A stretch of DNA of 64,000 nucleotides from Dasypus novemcinctus (taxonomy: Eukaryota; Chordata; Mammalia; Cingulata; Dasypodidae). Each line of letters starts with the position of its first letter. The first letter of the stretch is position 1. Made by a program: the position numbers and the translations under genes. The stretch is taken from NCBI RefSeq assembly GCF_030445035.2, contig NC_080677.1, forward strand, positions 108,741,263 to 108,805,262, written 5' to 3'. Below are positions 1-47,100 of this stretch, in pieces. The notes under the pieces are model-generated. The model ran no database searches, had not been told where the DNA came from, and was given only the letters and a program-made list of their open reading frames with translations.

Positions 1-2760
1 ACATTAACAAATTGAAGGGAAAAAAAACCACATGATCTTTTCAACTGACACAGAAAAGACATTTGACAAAATCCAGCATTCTGCCTTGATAAAAACACAT
101 AAAAAATTAGGATTAGAAGGAAAGTTCTTCAATATGATAAAAGGCATATATGAAAAACTCACAGCTAACATTATACTCAATAGGGAAAGGATGAAAGCTT
201 TCCCTCTAAGATCAGGAACAAGACAAGGATGCACAATGTCACTATTATTAATATTATCCAACATTGTATTAGAAGTTCTACCTCGAGCAATTAGACAAGG
301 AAAAAAAATTAATGACACCCAAATAGGAAAAGAGGAAGTAAAATTCTTACTTTTTGCGGAGGACATGACCCTATATTTAGAAAATTCTGAAATGCCTACA
401 ACAAAGCTACTTGAGCCATTAAATGAGTTCAGCACAGTGGCAGGAAACAAGACCAACATGCAAAAATCAATAATGTTTTTGTACCTTAGTGCTGAAAAAT
501 CTAAGAAGGAAATCAGGGAAAAAATTCCATTTACAGTAGCACAAAAAGACTCAAATATCTAGGAATCAATTTAACCAAAGAAGTACAGGACCTATATGCA
601 CAAAACTACAAAAATGTGCTAAGAGAAATCAATGAAGACCTAAACAAATGGAAAGACATCCCATGTTCATGGATTGGAAGACTAAATATCATGAAGATGT
701 CAATCCTACCCAAACTGATTTATAGATTCAATGCAAAATCAATCAAAATTCCAACAGCCAAGGGAAGCGGACTTGGCCCAGTGGATAGGGCATCCGTCTA
801 CCACATGGGAGGTCTGTGGTTCAAATCCCGGGCCTCCTTGACCCGTGTGGAGCTGGCCCATGTGCAGTGCTGATGCGCGCAAGGAGTGCTAGGCCATGCA
901 GGGGTGTCCCCCGTGTAGGGGAGCCCCACACACAAGGAGTGCACCCCATAAGGAGAGCTGCCCGGTGCGAAAGAAAATGCAGCCTGCCCAGGAATGGTGC
1001 CGAACACACGGAGAGTTGATGCAGCAAGATGACGTAACAAAAGAAACACAGATTCCCGTGCCGCTGACAACAGAAGTGGACAAAGAACACACAGTGAATG
1101 GACACAGACAACAGACAACTGGGGTGGGGTGGGGGGAGGGGAAATAAATAAAATAAATCTTAAAAAAAAAAAAATTCCAACAGCCTATTCTATAGAAATA
1201 GAAAAGGCAATTACCAAATTCATTTGGAAGGGAAAGTGCACCCAAATAACCAAAAACATTCTAAAAAAGAAGAGCGACAAGTGAGGAATTTTCTTGACTG
1301 TTTTTGAAACATTACAAAGCAAGAGTTGTCAAACAGCATGGTTCTGGAATAAAGACAGACACATAGATGAATGGAATAGAACTGAGAGTCCAGAAATAAA
1401 CCCTCACTTCAACGGCCAACTGGTTTTTGACAAACCCACCAATTCCATGTTAACAGGACAAAATAGTCTCTAACAAATGGTGCTGGGAGAACTGGATATG
1501 AATAACCAAAAGCATGAAAAAGGATTCCTATTTTATACCGTATACAAGAATCAACTCCAAATGGATCAAAGACCTAAATATAAAAGCCAGGACCATTAAA
1601 CTACTAAAAGAAAATGTAGGAAAGTATCTTAAAGACTCTGTGGTAGGTGGTGGCTTGTTGGATCTTACACCCAAAGAATATGCAATGAAAGAAAAAATGA
1701 TAAATGGGATCTCCTCAAAATTAAACACTTTTGCACCTTGCAGGACTTTGTCAAAAGGGTGAAAAGGCAGTTCACTCAATGAGAGAAAATATTTGGAAAT
1801 CACTGTCCAATATATAGAGATGTTACAACTCAACACTAAAAAGACAAATGACCCAATTTAAAAAATGGGCAAAACACTTGAACAGTTATTGGTCCAAAGA
1901 AGAAATAATTGGCAAAAAAATGCATGAAAAAAGTGTGCAACCTTACTAATGATTAGAGAAATGCAAATCAAAACTACAATGAGATATCATTTCAGAACTA
2001 TCAGAATGGCCAATATTAAAATGCCAGAGAACTACAAGTGTTGGAGAGGATATGGAGAGATAGGGACACTTATTCACTGTTGATGGGAAGGTAGAATGGT
2101 ACAGTCACTGTGTAGGACCATTTGGTAGTTCCTAAAGAAGTTGAATATAGATTTGCCACATGACCCTGCAATACCACTACTGGGTATATACCCGGAAGAA
2201 TTGAGAACAGTGACACAAACAGACATCTGATGTTCATAGCAGCATTATTCACGCTTGCCAAAAGTTGGAAACAACCAGGTGTCTGTCAACTGATGAATGG
2301 ATAAACAAACTGTACTGTATTCATATGATGGAATACTATGGAGCTTGAAGAAGAAATCAAGTAAAAAAAAAAGAAGAAACGAGTCATAAAGCTTATAACA
2401 GCATGGATGAACCTGGAGGACATTATGTTGAGTGAAGCTAGCTAGAAACAAAAGGACAAATACTGTATGACTGCGTTACTATGAACTAGGTATACTGTGT
2501 AACATATTGTATGACTCCATTTATATAAAATGTAAATATAAACCAATTTATAAGGATGAAATTAGATTAGTGGTTATGTAAGGCTGGGGGAAGGCATGCT
2601 AAAGGGTGTGGAGTTTTTCTTTTTGGAGTAATGAGATGGTTCTAAAATTTTTTGTGTGATGAATGCACAACATTGTGATTATACTAAAAGTCATTGATTA
2701 TACAGGTTAGATATATCATATGGTATGTGAGTATATCTCAATAAAACAGCTGAATAAATG
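1..2760 (+). mobile_element. L1 (LINE-1) 3' half, SINE-interrupted
   Basis: Positions 32-562 translate to the reverse-transcriptase part of L1 ORF2 (FDKIQHSALIKTHKKLG, GTRQGC, RT active-site motif read as FAEDM). The ORF2 C-terminal region continues after a SINE at 760-1170 with many stops (FIWKGK near 1220; NGQLVFDKPTN near 1415), then the 3' UTR ends near 2760 in an AATAAA-rich tail. The 5' part lies outside the window or is missing. It is a dead copy: the frame is broken repeatedly and the catalytic FADD motif reads FAED. Confidence 0.92.
760..1170 (+). mobile_element. DAS-type tRNA-derived SINE in L1 ORF2
   Basis: The head starts agggaagcggacttggcccag with A- and B-box-like tRNA promoter sequence (GGTTCAAATCC near 820). 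It has a long body and an (aaat)n/poly(A) tail. A perfect 15-bp target-site duplication AAAATTCCAACAGCC flanks it at 745-759 and 1171-1185. It is clearly younger than the L1 that it splits. Confidence 0.95.
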
Positions 2761-3010
2761 AATAAAATTTGTGCAAGAATAGCAAGAAATAGCAGCTATA
2801 AACAGCAGAGGAAAGAAACTGAGAGGGGAAGAATTTTCTTATATACTTGTTTGTTTTTTCTTTATTATTATTATTGAAATAATGAAAATTCTCTAACAGT
2901 GATTGAAGTGATGAATGCACAACTATGTGATTATACTAAATACCACTGACTGTACACTTTGGATGAATTGAATGCTTTACTAATATGTACCATAAAATTG
3001 GCTTGTTTAA
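2693..3010 (+). repeat. Doubled L1 3'-end unit, copy 1
   Basis: About 315 bp carrying two successive L1 3'-end-like stretches (each with a tgtacacttt-ggat / aataaaa pattern) separated by about 170 bp. The same arrangement recurs at 6095-6398. It overlaps the tail of the L1 at 1-2760. Confidence 0.7.
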
Positions 3011-3049
3011 AATAAAGTACTTTAATAATGATTATTTATACAGATATTT

Positions 3050-3520
3050 TAAAGCCTTGATAATATTCTGTGACCTGGAATTCCAGTTTTGGAAGTTTGG
3101 GCTAAAGAAATAATTCAAAATACAGAAATGCAGAAGGCTATATATATGAAGATGACTATTCAGCAATGTAAGAGTGAAGAATTAAAAACATACAAAATGT
3201 CCAAGAGGAGGGGAACAGTTGAATAAATGATGTTTTAATCTTATGATGAGGTTTTTTTCATAGCAATTAAAAAGTACGGGATTTTTTATGTTATAAAGTT
3301 GTTTAAAAAAAGGCTATAAAAATACATAAATATTTTGATTTCACCCCCTAAAAAAGGGCTGAGAAAGATCAAAATGAAATTTATCACAAAAGGCAATAAA
3401 CCAAAATATTAACATTGGCTGCCTCCGAGTAATGGAAGAAAGAGTGGTGTGTCTTCTTTTTCTTTTATAATTGTCCAAATTAAGCACATATTACTCTTAT
3501 AATTATAAAAAAAGAAATAC
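3050..3520 (+). mobile_element. Old L1M-type 3' end
   Basis: Degenerate sequence of the type cagcaatgtaagagtgaag ... ttgaataaatgatg ... gcaattaaaaag with a terminal A-rich tail, matching the conserved 3'-UTR pattern of old mammalian L1 families. No coding capacity. Confidence 0.55.
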
Positions 3521-3549
3521 ATAAGAAATACCTTTTCCCTAATTTAAAT

Positions 3550-5456
3550 TGTGGGAAGATGGTGACAGACTAAGAGACAGAACTAAATGCTTTCAAAAAA
3601 ACAACAGAGAAAGAGCCAAAAGTTGTGCAAGGGACCTGCTTTGGGGTCATCAGACAAGGACAGTGCTATACAATTCCCAGGAGGGTGAGGGACAGAGAGA
3701 CAAAGAATTCCAAATGACAAACATGAGTTACCACATTTGTCACATGTTAGCCGGAAAGGCTTCCCTTCCCCTACCCCCAAGACAGTAAGCTGGGGTGAAA
3801 CACCTGGCTCAATGCAGCCAACTGAGAGGGGAACAGATGTCTTCCTCCCTCTCAGCAGTTTCAAGGGAAAAGGGAGGGGAGGTCAGGGTGCTTTTCTTCA
3901 GTGAATTTGGCCAGCAGAGCCTGCTTTGACTCTCAGCTCTGGATTCAAGACAGGAACACAGGAAAGCTGAGACTGAAACACCTCCAAGGAAAGGTGTGCT
4001 GACTAGTGTCATCTGCTGACCAATCTGGAAATTGCATGGCCAAAAATGGTTCGTACTTTCTGTATCCAATCCCTGGGAGAAAATAAAATCTCCACCCCAC
4101 TAGTGAGTCCCAAGCCTGATTTTGAAAACTTAAGCTGGGCAATTTTAAAGGCTAAGAATAAGTTGAACCAAATACCAAAGAAAAATTGTGGAAGAAAAAA
4201 TAAAACATTAGGCAAGAGAGAAAATTAGCCATCAGAGTAAATTCACCAATGTATTCAGGTGCCTAGATGTCAGCAAAAAATTACAAGTCACATTAGGAAA
4301 CAGGAAGAGATGGCCAGCCAAAAGAACAAACGAAATATCCTGAAGAGATACAGGATTTAATACAATTAATCAGTGATAATGACACAACTCTGCTAAATTA
4401 CTTCAAAGAATTTCAAGAAAATATGACTAAAAAAATAAAGGATATTAAGAAGACACTGGGAGAGCATAAAGAACAATGTGAAAGCCTGCGAAGAAAAGAA
4501 ACAGACCTTATGGGAATGAAAGACATGATAAATGAGATAAAAAATACACTAGAATGTATGATTGTTTGGTAAGCTCATAACTTCTCTAATTAAAAAAAAT
4601 ACATTAGAAAATGGAAAAAAAACAAAAACAAAAAGAGAGTTGAAAATTGGAATAGAGTCTCAGGGAATTGAATGAAAACACAAAATGCACAAACATCTGC
4701 ATTATTGGTGTCCAGAAGGAGGAGATAATGGAAAAGGGGTGGAAAGAATACTTGAGGAAATAATGACCGAAAACTTCCTAACCCTTACAAAAGACATAAA
4801 TACCAATATCAAAGAAGGACAATGCATCCCAAACAGAATAAATCTGAGTAGACTTATTGTGAGACACCTACTATTCAGAATGAACAAATATCAGAGATAA
4901 AGAGAATTCCCAAAGCAGCAAGAGAAAAGCAAACATCACATACATGGGAAACTTGGTAAGATTTAAGTGTTGACCTCTCATAAAAAACCATGGAGAAGAG
5001 AAGAAGGTGGTATGATGTATTTAAGGTACCGAAAGAGAAAAACTGCCAGCCATGAATTCTGTATCTGACAAAGCTGTCCTTCAAAAATGAGGTGAGTTTG
5101 AAGTCTTCACAGACAAAAAAAACCTGATAGAATATGTTACCAAAAGACCAGATTTACAAGAGATACTAAAGGGGGTGCTACAGTCTGAAAGGAAAAAAAC
5201 AAATGGATGATGTAAGTAATGCCTTTAAAGTAATAACACTGAATGTTAATGGACTGAACTCCCCAATGAAAAGACATAGATTGATAGAATGGATAAAAAA
5301 AATATGAGCTGTCTATATTGTCTACAAGAGACCCACCTGAGACGTAAGGAAACAACCAAGTTAAAAGTAAAAGGCTGAAAAAGGGTATTCCATGCAAACA
5401 GTAACCAAAAAAGAGCTGGAGTAGACCAGATAAATGTAAAATAATAATATAGTAAA
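3550..5456 (+). mobile_element. L1 5' part (5'UTR, ORF1, start of ORF2), truncated
   Basis: It starts with a gggaagatggtgac 5'UTR-like head. ORF1 relics follow: a coiled-coil-like stretch (FKEFQENMTKKIKDIKKTLG) near 4400 and an RNA-binding/CTD-like stretch near 4685-4900 (RILEEIMTENFLTLTKDIN). Further ORF1 C-terminal remnants lie near 5080-5190 (RPDLQEILKGVLQ). The ORF2 endonuclease start (LNVNGLNSPMKRHRLIEWIKK) is at 5240-5310, after which similarity stops at about 5456. The frames are broken by stops and frameshifts. Confidence 0.85.
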
Positions 5457-6090
5457 TGAACAATAATCACTCAGTGGAAATGGTAAATTGTTCCTGTGAT
5501 CAGTATTTTGTAATTTTTTTCATACAAAATAAACACTTGCTTTTAATTGAGAAGGACTGGAGAAGAGATACATTTTTGGATACTTAATTTTTCTTCAACC
5601 TTCTCTTATTCATATTCTTTAATTAAAATAATCTATCTGGATCAAGAATGATTTAGCATGACTACTGTTGAACAAGATTTTTAGTTTTTAGGGCTCATAA
5701 AATTATGACTTGGCAAATTGTTATCTGCTGTAATTCATTCCAATAAGATGTGAAGAATTCCCAAATAGGAATTTGGTTATCTAGAAAAAATTATGGCCTA
5801 AATAGAAAATTAAATAACTAAACCAAGAACTTATTTCATTCTTAGAGATTATTATATCCAATAGTTAGAGCTGTAACATAAAAATTAGAATTGTTATAAT
5901 TAATTTTTATTATATTTGAATTATTATTTACATTTATAAAGGTTTGTTGCTATGCTACCTATATTCATAATTGATTATATTAAACCTAACCTGGCCTTGC
6001 ACTCTCTTTGAAAATTTGTAATTTCTTTCAATCTGTTTTTCTATTTATTTTACAGTTTTACAGTAAAGGCCTTTTTAACAGCTAAAAAAA
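5457..6090. other. AT-rich intronic sequence, unclassified
   Basis: About 630 bp between the truncated L1 and the second doubled 3'-end unit. I see no open frame, no exon of TMEM209 and no recognised repeat. Confidence 0.5.
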
Positions 6091-6094
6091 AAAT

Positions 6095-6398
6095 CCACTG
6101 ATATACACTTTGGATAGATCGTATGGTATGTGAATATATCTCAATAAAACTGTTTAATAAACATAAATAATTGTGAAAGAATAGCCAGAAATAACAGCTA
6201 TGTATAGGAGTAGAAACAGAGAGATTGAGAGGTGAGGAATTTTCTTGTGTTTGTTTTTATTATTGAAATAATGAAAATGCTTTAATAATGATTAAAGTAA
6301 TGAATGTACAACTATGTGACTATACCAAATACCACTGATTGTACACTTAGGATAAATTGCATGCTTTATTAATATGTATCAATAAAACTGATTTGTTG
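6095..6398 (+). repeat. Doubled L1 3'-end unit, copy 2
   Basis: Homologous along its length to 2693-3010, including both internal AATAAA-like ends and the intervening block with gaggaattttcttgtgttt. It ends just before TMEM209 coding exon 12. Confidence 0.7.
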
Positions 6399-6462
6399 AA
6401 AAAGTCTACCTATTCCATAAACAGGAGAATCTAATTTTTAAAAAAGTTATCAAAGCATATCA

Positions 6463-41190
<34,728 letters not shown>

Positions 41191-42059
41191 CTATTGAAGA
41201 CAAAAAGCCCAAGAATTAATCAAAAGCCACTACTTGTCTATTTAAGAAATTAAAGCTGTTGATTTAAATAAAGGTAACTAAAAATAGCATATAACTATTC
41301 CTCATCTTTAAAATGTCCTAGCAAAGCTTTTTACAGTATTAGTATAAGAAAAGGGAACCCTTTTAAAAAATTATTATGCTTGTGTTGGCACCATAGTGTG
41401 ATTAGGAGAGAACTGACTGGTTACTTCAGAGACTAATTTAATGCTTCGAATAAATAAAAATGTCTTATTTTGTAACCTAGGACCTGGTGAGTAAGCCTGC
41501 AATTACTCCATATTTTGTTTTTGGAATACATCACAAGGGTTAGTACAAGAGCTAATTTAATAAACTCAAAACACCAACCGTGTGGGGGGGATATTCCATA
41601 TTTAAGCCTCAATCTACATCCACGACTTAGCTATTAACTGTCTACGATTCTAAACAACTCTGCACTCGATTGGTGTACACCAGGGATTTCCGTTTTGTGT
41701 TGTTGGTAAACTATCCACTTAAGTTTTAGGAAGGGCAGGTACCCATGATGTGAAGGGAATCAGAGGGAGCGTGGGGAAACCGTGCGTTGTTTTGGTTCAC
41801 ATCGGAATATTTCCTTTGTTTTGCTAGGCCTCAACTCTTGTTAACAACTGTAAAACGTCTTTCAGCTACACGGAGCCGTGGTCACTGGCGTACCCTTCCG
41901 TCCATCCAGCCCCGCATCAAAACACCCCAATAGAGTGAGCTTCCCTCCCTGGCTCCCTCAGCACAAATTTTAGCTCCCGCCATAGCTTCCTTCCTCTCTC
42001 CCAGTACAAGTGGCTGGACGCTTGACTATATCCTCCCTCAGCTGAGCTAAGGACAGATC

Positions 42060-42300
42060 AGCTAGCGCGGAACTCCCAGAGGCCGCGTGGACTCCACGTC
42101 CGGGAGGCACAAAGGTGACCCGGGAAAACGCACCATGTTCTTCGGCGGGAAGCCGCAGGCTCGCGCCACTCTCTACTGCACTTGCGCAAAGCCAGGCAAG
42201 CGCTACGGCGGAGGCAAACCGCTCTCCGGCAACCGGAAAGACGGAGCTACGTCTTCTCGCGAGAGTGGTGCATGGGTAGGGGACGGGCGCTGGGAGTGTT
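42060..42300. promoter_or_regulatory. GC-rich promoter, TMEM209 5' end
   Basis: A CpG-rich block about 0.9 kb upstream of the first coding exon of TMEM209, in an otherwise AT-rich window. It contains a perfect TCTCGCGAGA palindrome at 42255-42264, a known element of TATA-less, often bidirectional housekeeping promoters. It also has ETS-like CCGGAA and an NRF1-like TTGCGCAAAG. TMEM209 must have an upstream exon spliced to the acceptor at 41191. A candidate donor on the minus strand is ACATG|GTGCGT (exon edge 42134), but I cannot prove it. Whether SSMEM1 also uses this promoter is not visible. Confidence 0.7.
42255..42264. promoter_or_regulatory. TCTCGCGAGA palindromic core promoter element
   Basis: Perfect 10-bp palindrome inside the GC-rich promoter block. 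Motifs of this type are bound by methyl-CpG sensitive and BTB/zinc-finger factors and mark constitutive CpG-island promoters (family knowledge). Confidence 0.7.
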
Positions 42301-42859
42301 ACTAGGGAAACAGCTCTCTGGTTTGTGGCTCCTGTTCAGCTTCGGGGGAAGAAAGCTGAGCAGCACTATTCAGACCTGGTTCTGAACCAGCAGTGAAAAG
42401 TAATAACTATAACAAGCTGACTTTGTATATATTAATATAATTTTAGTTTCCTTAGAGCATTTATGGACTCACATTTTTCGCAGATTTTATTAAGTAGGGT
42501 GGCTGTAGGATAACAGAGTACGTGATAATGTGTCCAGATACCATCAGCAAGGACAAAGAATTTCTTACCCCTCTGTGTGCGTGTGGTTTTTTTAAAGCAA
42601 ATGTTCTGACCTTATGTAAATTCTTAAATATTCGTGAAATGAGGGTGCAGGAATAACAAACCCAAAATCTCCAGATAAACTTGTTTTTTTGTTAAAATTG
42701 TTAGTGTTTTTTGAGGATGAAAAAAAAAACACTAAAACTTTAGTTTCCCTGCATATTTGATCGAATTTCTAATCCCGAGGTTTCAACAGAGAGTTCAGTT
42801 TGGTTTTATTTAGCAAATACATCGTTGTACCACTAGGCCAGGCCCCCGGCTTAAAAGAC

Positions 42860-43080
42860 TTCCTTGGTTACTGCCTGGAGATTGGCGGCCCTGGAGAGGA
42901 GGTCTACAGGTGCACTAGGAGGGCAGGTGAGGTGGGGCGCGGGGAGCCTCGAGGAGGTGCGTCCAGCCCATTCCCTGCTTCCCCATGGGCTTCCTGGAGG
43001 AGGCGACGTCCAACCGCCGGTATGCCGAGGCCTAGGGACGCCCCGTTCCGGACACGGAAAAGTGTGTCCCTATAAGAAAC
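42860..43080. other. GC-rich block of unknown role
   Basis: About 220 bp much richer in G+C and CpG than its surroundings, between the TMEM209 promoter and SSMEM1 exon 1. Short open frames on both strands are not recognisable. It could be an alternative first exon or CpG-rich regulatory sequence. Confidence 0.4.
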
Positions 43081-43397
43081 ATCACGCCCTGTCACAATAA
43101 GCTGGTGGAGTGTTGCATCACGCACATCCCAATGACCAAAAGTGTTCCTAAAATGCTTCTAAGGTCAAATGGAAGAAAATGAAGTTTCCTCGGGGTATTG
43201 CAAATTAATGAACATTTCAGGTATGCTATGCTCTTAAAGACCTAACGAATTTTTTTTTTAAAGTGAGGTTTTTATCATTTTAAGATTGCCTTAACAGCAA
43301 TGTGTTTTGTTTAGTTATAGTCTTAGAAATGAACTAACTTGAAAATTTTCTAAAATGGAAGAGTCCTATGTACAGTCAAAATTAGAATATCAGGTTT

Positions 43398-43415
43398 CCC
43401 CCCCCCCCCCCCCCC
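43398..43415 (+). repeat. Poly(C) tract (C18)
   Basis: An uninterrupted run of 18 C residues about 510 bp upstream of SSMEM1 exon 1. Confidence 0.95.
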
Positions 43416-43926
43416 GTCTCTTTCCTTAGAAAAAAATTGTATACATTTCATGTAATTTGTAACAGACATCTTTATTTTCTCTTTTAATGTAATCTCTAAA
43501 TTGTGCATCTATTCAAGGCTTTAAAAAAACCACTACCACCCAAGTTTGATATATAATTGGCATTAGAACTGTGTATGTTAATTTATAATGGCATTATACA
43601 TATAAAGTATGTATAAAAACTGATATCTCTGACACTTAGATTTCAGAGACACAGAAATACAATATATACAATAAATTTCAGGAAAAAAATAATAAGGCAG
43701 AATGAGCCACATGAGAAGCAGGCTGGAGTGGGGAGATTATAAACTTAAGTGAAATTCCTCCAAAAGTTTTTAGAAATCTAAGAAGCATTTGTCAGTTCCT
43801 GCCACAGTTGCTAAAGTTTATGTCATAATAGGTCGCCAAGGAAGTTGTCATACATCTTGGAGTGAAGTACTTCCCTGTCATCCTCATCCCTTTTAGCATG
43901 TTTTATTTTCTAAGCAAGAAGCCACA

Positions 43927-44109
43927 ATGGGAGATCTTTTATCCTTGTTTTGGGAGGTTGACCCTCCCCCCAAACCTATAAGTTTTACCACTTCAAATCA
44001 AGATTATGAATGCCGGAAGGATGACTCCTGTGGGGCAATAGGGAGCTTCCTACTTTGGTATTTTGTCATTCTATTGGTTCTGATGTTCTTCTCTCGGGCT
44101 GCTCTCTGG
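43927..44109 (+). CDS. SSMEM1: SSMEM1 coding exon 1 (residues 1-61)
   Basis: 183 bp, whole codons, ending after Trp61 with donor TGG|GTAGGA. It carries the N-terminal ectodomain and the only membrane segment. The ATG follows GCCACA, a reasonable initiation context with G at +4. Confidence 0.94.
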
Positions 44110-47100
44110 GTAGGATATACTTTTTCATTTTAAATAATATGTTTACTGTATACTAGGGAAGTTTCCGTAATATAAATTCACTCTTCTTTGATGAAACTAC
44201 TCTTTTTAAGTTTTCCAGATTTAAAAATAATGCATCCTCATTCTAGAGAATCTAAGAATATGGAAAAGCTGAAGAAAATTTTAAATTACTGTTGTTCTGT
44301 TACCCACAGATGACCACTGTTAACATTTTGGTGTATGTCCTACCTTTTCCCCTTTACGCTAATCTCTATCTCTCTTTTTGATTTGACATAGTTGGTATTA
44401 TATTGTATATATTAAGTATATATTTAATGTTATATTGTAAGCCCTTCCCCAAATTGTATTCACACAGCAGCCCTTTGTATGATGGCATAATTTTATGTCT
44501 TGTGGTTGCACCATAATTTTTTAAAATTATGCAGTTTTGAGACATTTAGATGGTTTGCAGTTTGCCCATATGCTATATAATGCTAGGATAAACTTTTCTA
44601 CTGGCTAAGGACCTCCAAATTCCTTTTGTAGCCGTATAATTTGATCACAGATAAAAAAGATGTTATATTTGTAAGACATGTGTCTTTGGATTTGGGGCTT
44701 TTTAGAAAGAGTCAGTATTCCCTCTGCATAAGATGCAGGCTAAACAGAGCTAAAGTCACCACTCTAGACCATCTACTAGCAGGTAATCTAGCAGGGATGT
44801 TTTAGGAATGAGATAGCCTGCTGTATCAGGACTATCTTATTCTGTATGTGATGCCCCAACATTATTATGGATAACTGAGCTCTTATAAATTGCTGACATG
44901 GAATCCTTGCTGGCCATTAATACCAGGCTGGTATAATTAATCAAACACCATCACTTAGCATTACAGCCACAATGCCAGACTGGCAATGAACAGCTAAACT
45001 GCATGCTATTTCAACTCTAGATGGAGAGGAGAAGATTTGTATGTCTATGCCATCTGGATTCCATTTTAATAATCAAAGACTCTTCCCCCTCCCCCCTCAA
45101 CAAGGAAGTTTCATGTAAAGTCTAAATGCTTCTTAAGGTAGATACTTTGCCAAAAGAAGAGTTAGAATAGTGATAGCTTACATATCTTAGACTTCCTAGC
45201 TAAGCACATGGACTTTGTCTGGCCTGGCAAGAAAAGTTACTTTAGAAAATTAAGAAAAAATTGAAATTGATTACAACAATTTCATCATGAAGAATGCTTA
45301 AAGGTCTAAATTTTTCTGCTCCCATGCTTGCATCAGCTCTTTAGAGTCACAGAGCTCTGAGCTGCAAGGATCTCAACAGAGTGTGTGGTCTAGCCTCCTG
45401 TTTGTAGGCAAGTAAAATATCATATGTTTTATTGAGAAGGCCCACAGAAATTGAGTGACTTATCCAGTGCCACACAATTGGTTAGTGGCAGGGGGAGAAT
45501 GGACGCAGGTCTCCTGCCATATTATTTGTTTCAAAGGATAGTTTGAAATGTTGAATTAAATCTACTCAGGTCTGAGTAAACCTTAATTACCTTAGAGGTT
45601 TCATCTTTCACTGTGTACCCTTATGGCAGCTACAATAGACTGGACTGCTTCTTTCTGAAGGGTCCCAGGTTTGAAATCTGAGACCCATATAAGAGCTAAT
45701 CAAGGAGAATGGAATTTTCTCTTTACTTTGAACTTCTTCATTTTTTTCTGCTAAACTATGAGACTTTATTTACAAACCTTGAAGTAATGGTAAAAGAGTG
45801 ACGGAAATCTGGTTGTAATTATCCTCAAAGATGAAGCAAGCTGATTTCCTCTAGATTTACCACTTTTAAAGATGCATTTACCCTTTGATTTCATAGACTA
45901 TAAATACTATGCAGTATTTGTTTATGCATTTGTTTAGTATTTATTCAGTCTGCCAGTGCCAGGTATTTTTCCACATGACATTGCCCAAACTCCTCTTTTT
46001 GCGTATGTGGAGACTGAGCTTAGGAGGTGTTAAATGGCTTGGTAAGAATTGTTTAGAAGCAGAAAGATAGTCACAGCCCAGATTTCTCCACTTTTCTACA
46101 CTGCTGTTTTTATGCACTGAGTAACACAGACAGGTAATAAAAGCATTTGGTAACCACACTTCATATGATTCCACTTAGCTTGATACAAAACCTTTCTTTG
46201 GACTTAGTGATTATATTTTGATTTGACATCAAATCAAATGTGGGAACTTTCTGTGAAAATGATATATACCTAATAAGTGGTTTTAAACACTTCGTTCCTG
46301 CTTGATTACAAAAGTATATGCAGAGATTATAGGGATATACAAAGAACAAACGAAAAATCATTCCAGAGTATGTAGCAATGACCAACTACTTTTAACTTTT
46401 AGGTTTATAAACTTCCAATCTTTTAAAAATAATCATCTCTATGCTTATTCAATTTTAAAGTATTTTTTAAACCCCAAAAAGCATTTTAAAAAAAAAAAAA
46501 GTATCTTAAAAGAGGACTCCAGTTTTAAGGTTTCAGAGAATGGTTGCAGTAACCCAAAAAAGCAAGAGATGAATTATTAAGAAAGGAAGGGGCAAGGATC
46601 TAAATCTCAGTTAAGAATATCTAAGTAGGGCACTTTTCAACCCAAAGTAAGTTTGACTTTCCAAATGAACTCATTTTTCCCTTCATTGTAGACAATTTGA
46701 AAAATTAGAAGGAAAAAGAGTTACTTTCACCACTCAAAGCCAACCACTGCTAACACTTGTGTACACTCCTTAAAGTATTTTTTCTTTTCATATTTTCTGC
46801 TAAATTGTGATATACTGCCTATGCAAATTTGCAACTTGATTTTCAACTTAATATTGTAACATACTTATTTCCTCATGCTATGACATACTTTTATTATTTT
46901 TTTACTATACATTATATAATTGTATGATTGTACTATAATTTACTTAACCCTTTGCCTACTTTTTTTTTTTAAAGATTTATTTCTTATTTATTTCTCTCCC
47001 CTTCTCTGCTCCCCCCAGTTGTCTGCTCTCTGTGTCCATTTGCTGTGTGTTCTTCTGTGCCCGCTTCCATCCTTATCAGCAGCACCGGGAATCTGTGTTT

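Noticed and set aside
764-840. tRNA-like A and B boxes, possible tRNA gene
   Set aside because: It is the head of a SINE with TSD and tail; the acceptor-stem pairing is not that of a functional tRNA. The same holds for the other SINE heads.
42087-42385. Plus-strand frames in the CpG-rich promoter
   Set aside because: Short frames in GC-rich sequence with no homology I recognise; they overlap the TMEM209 5' region.
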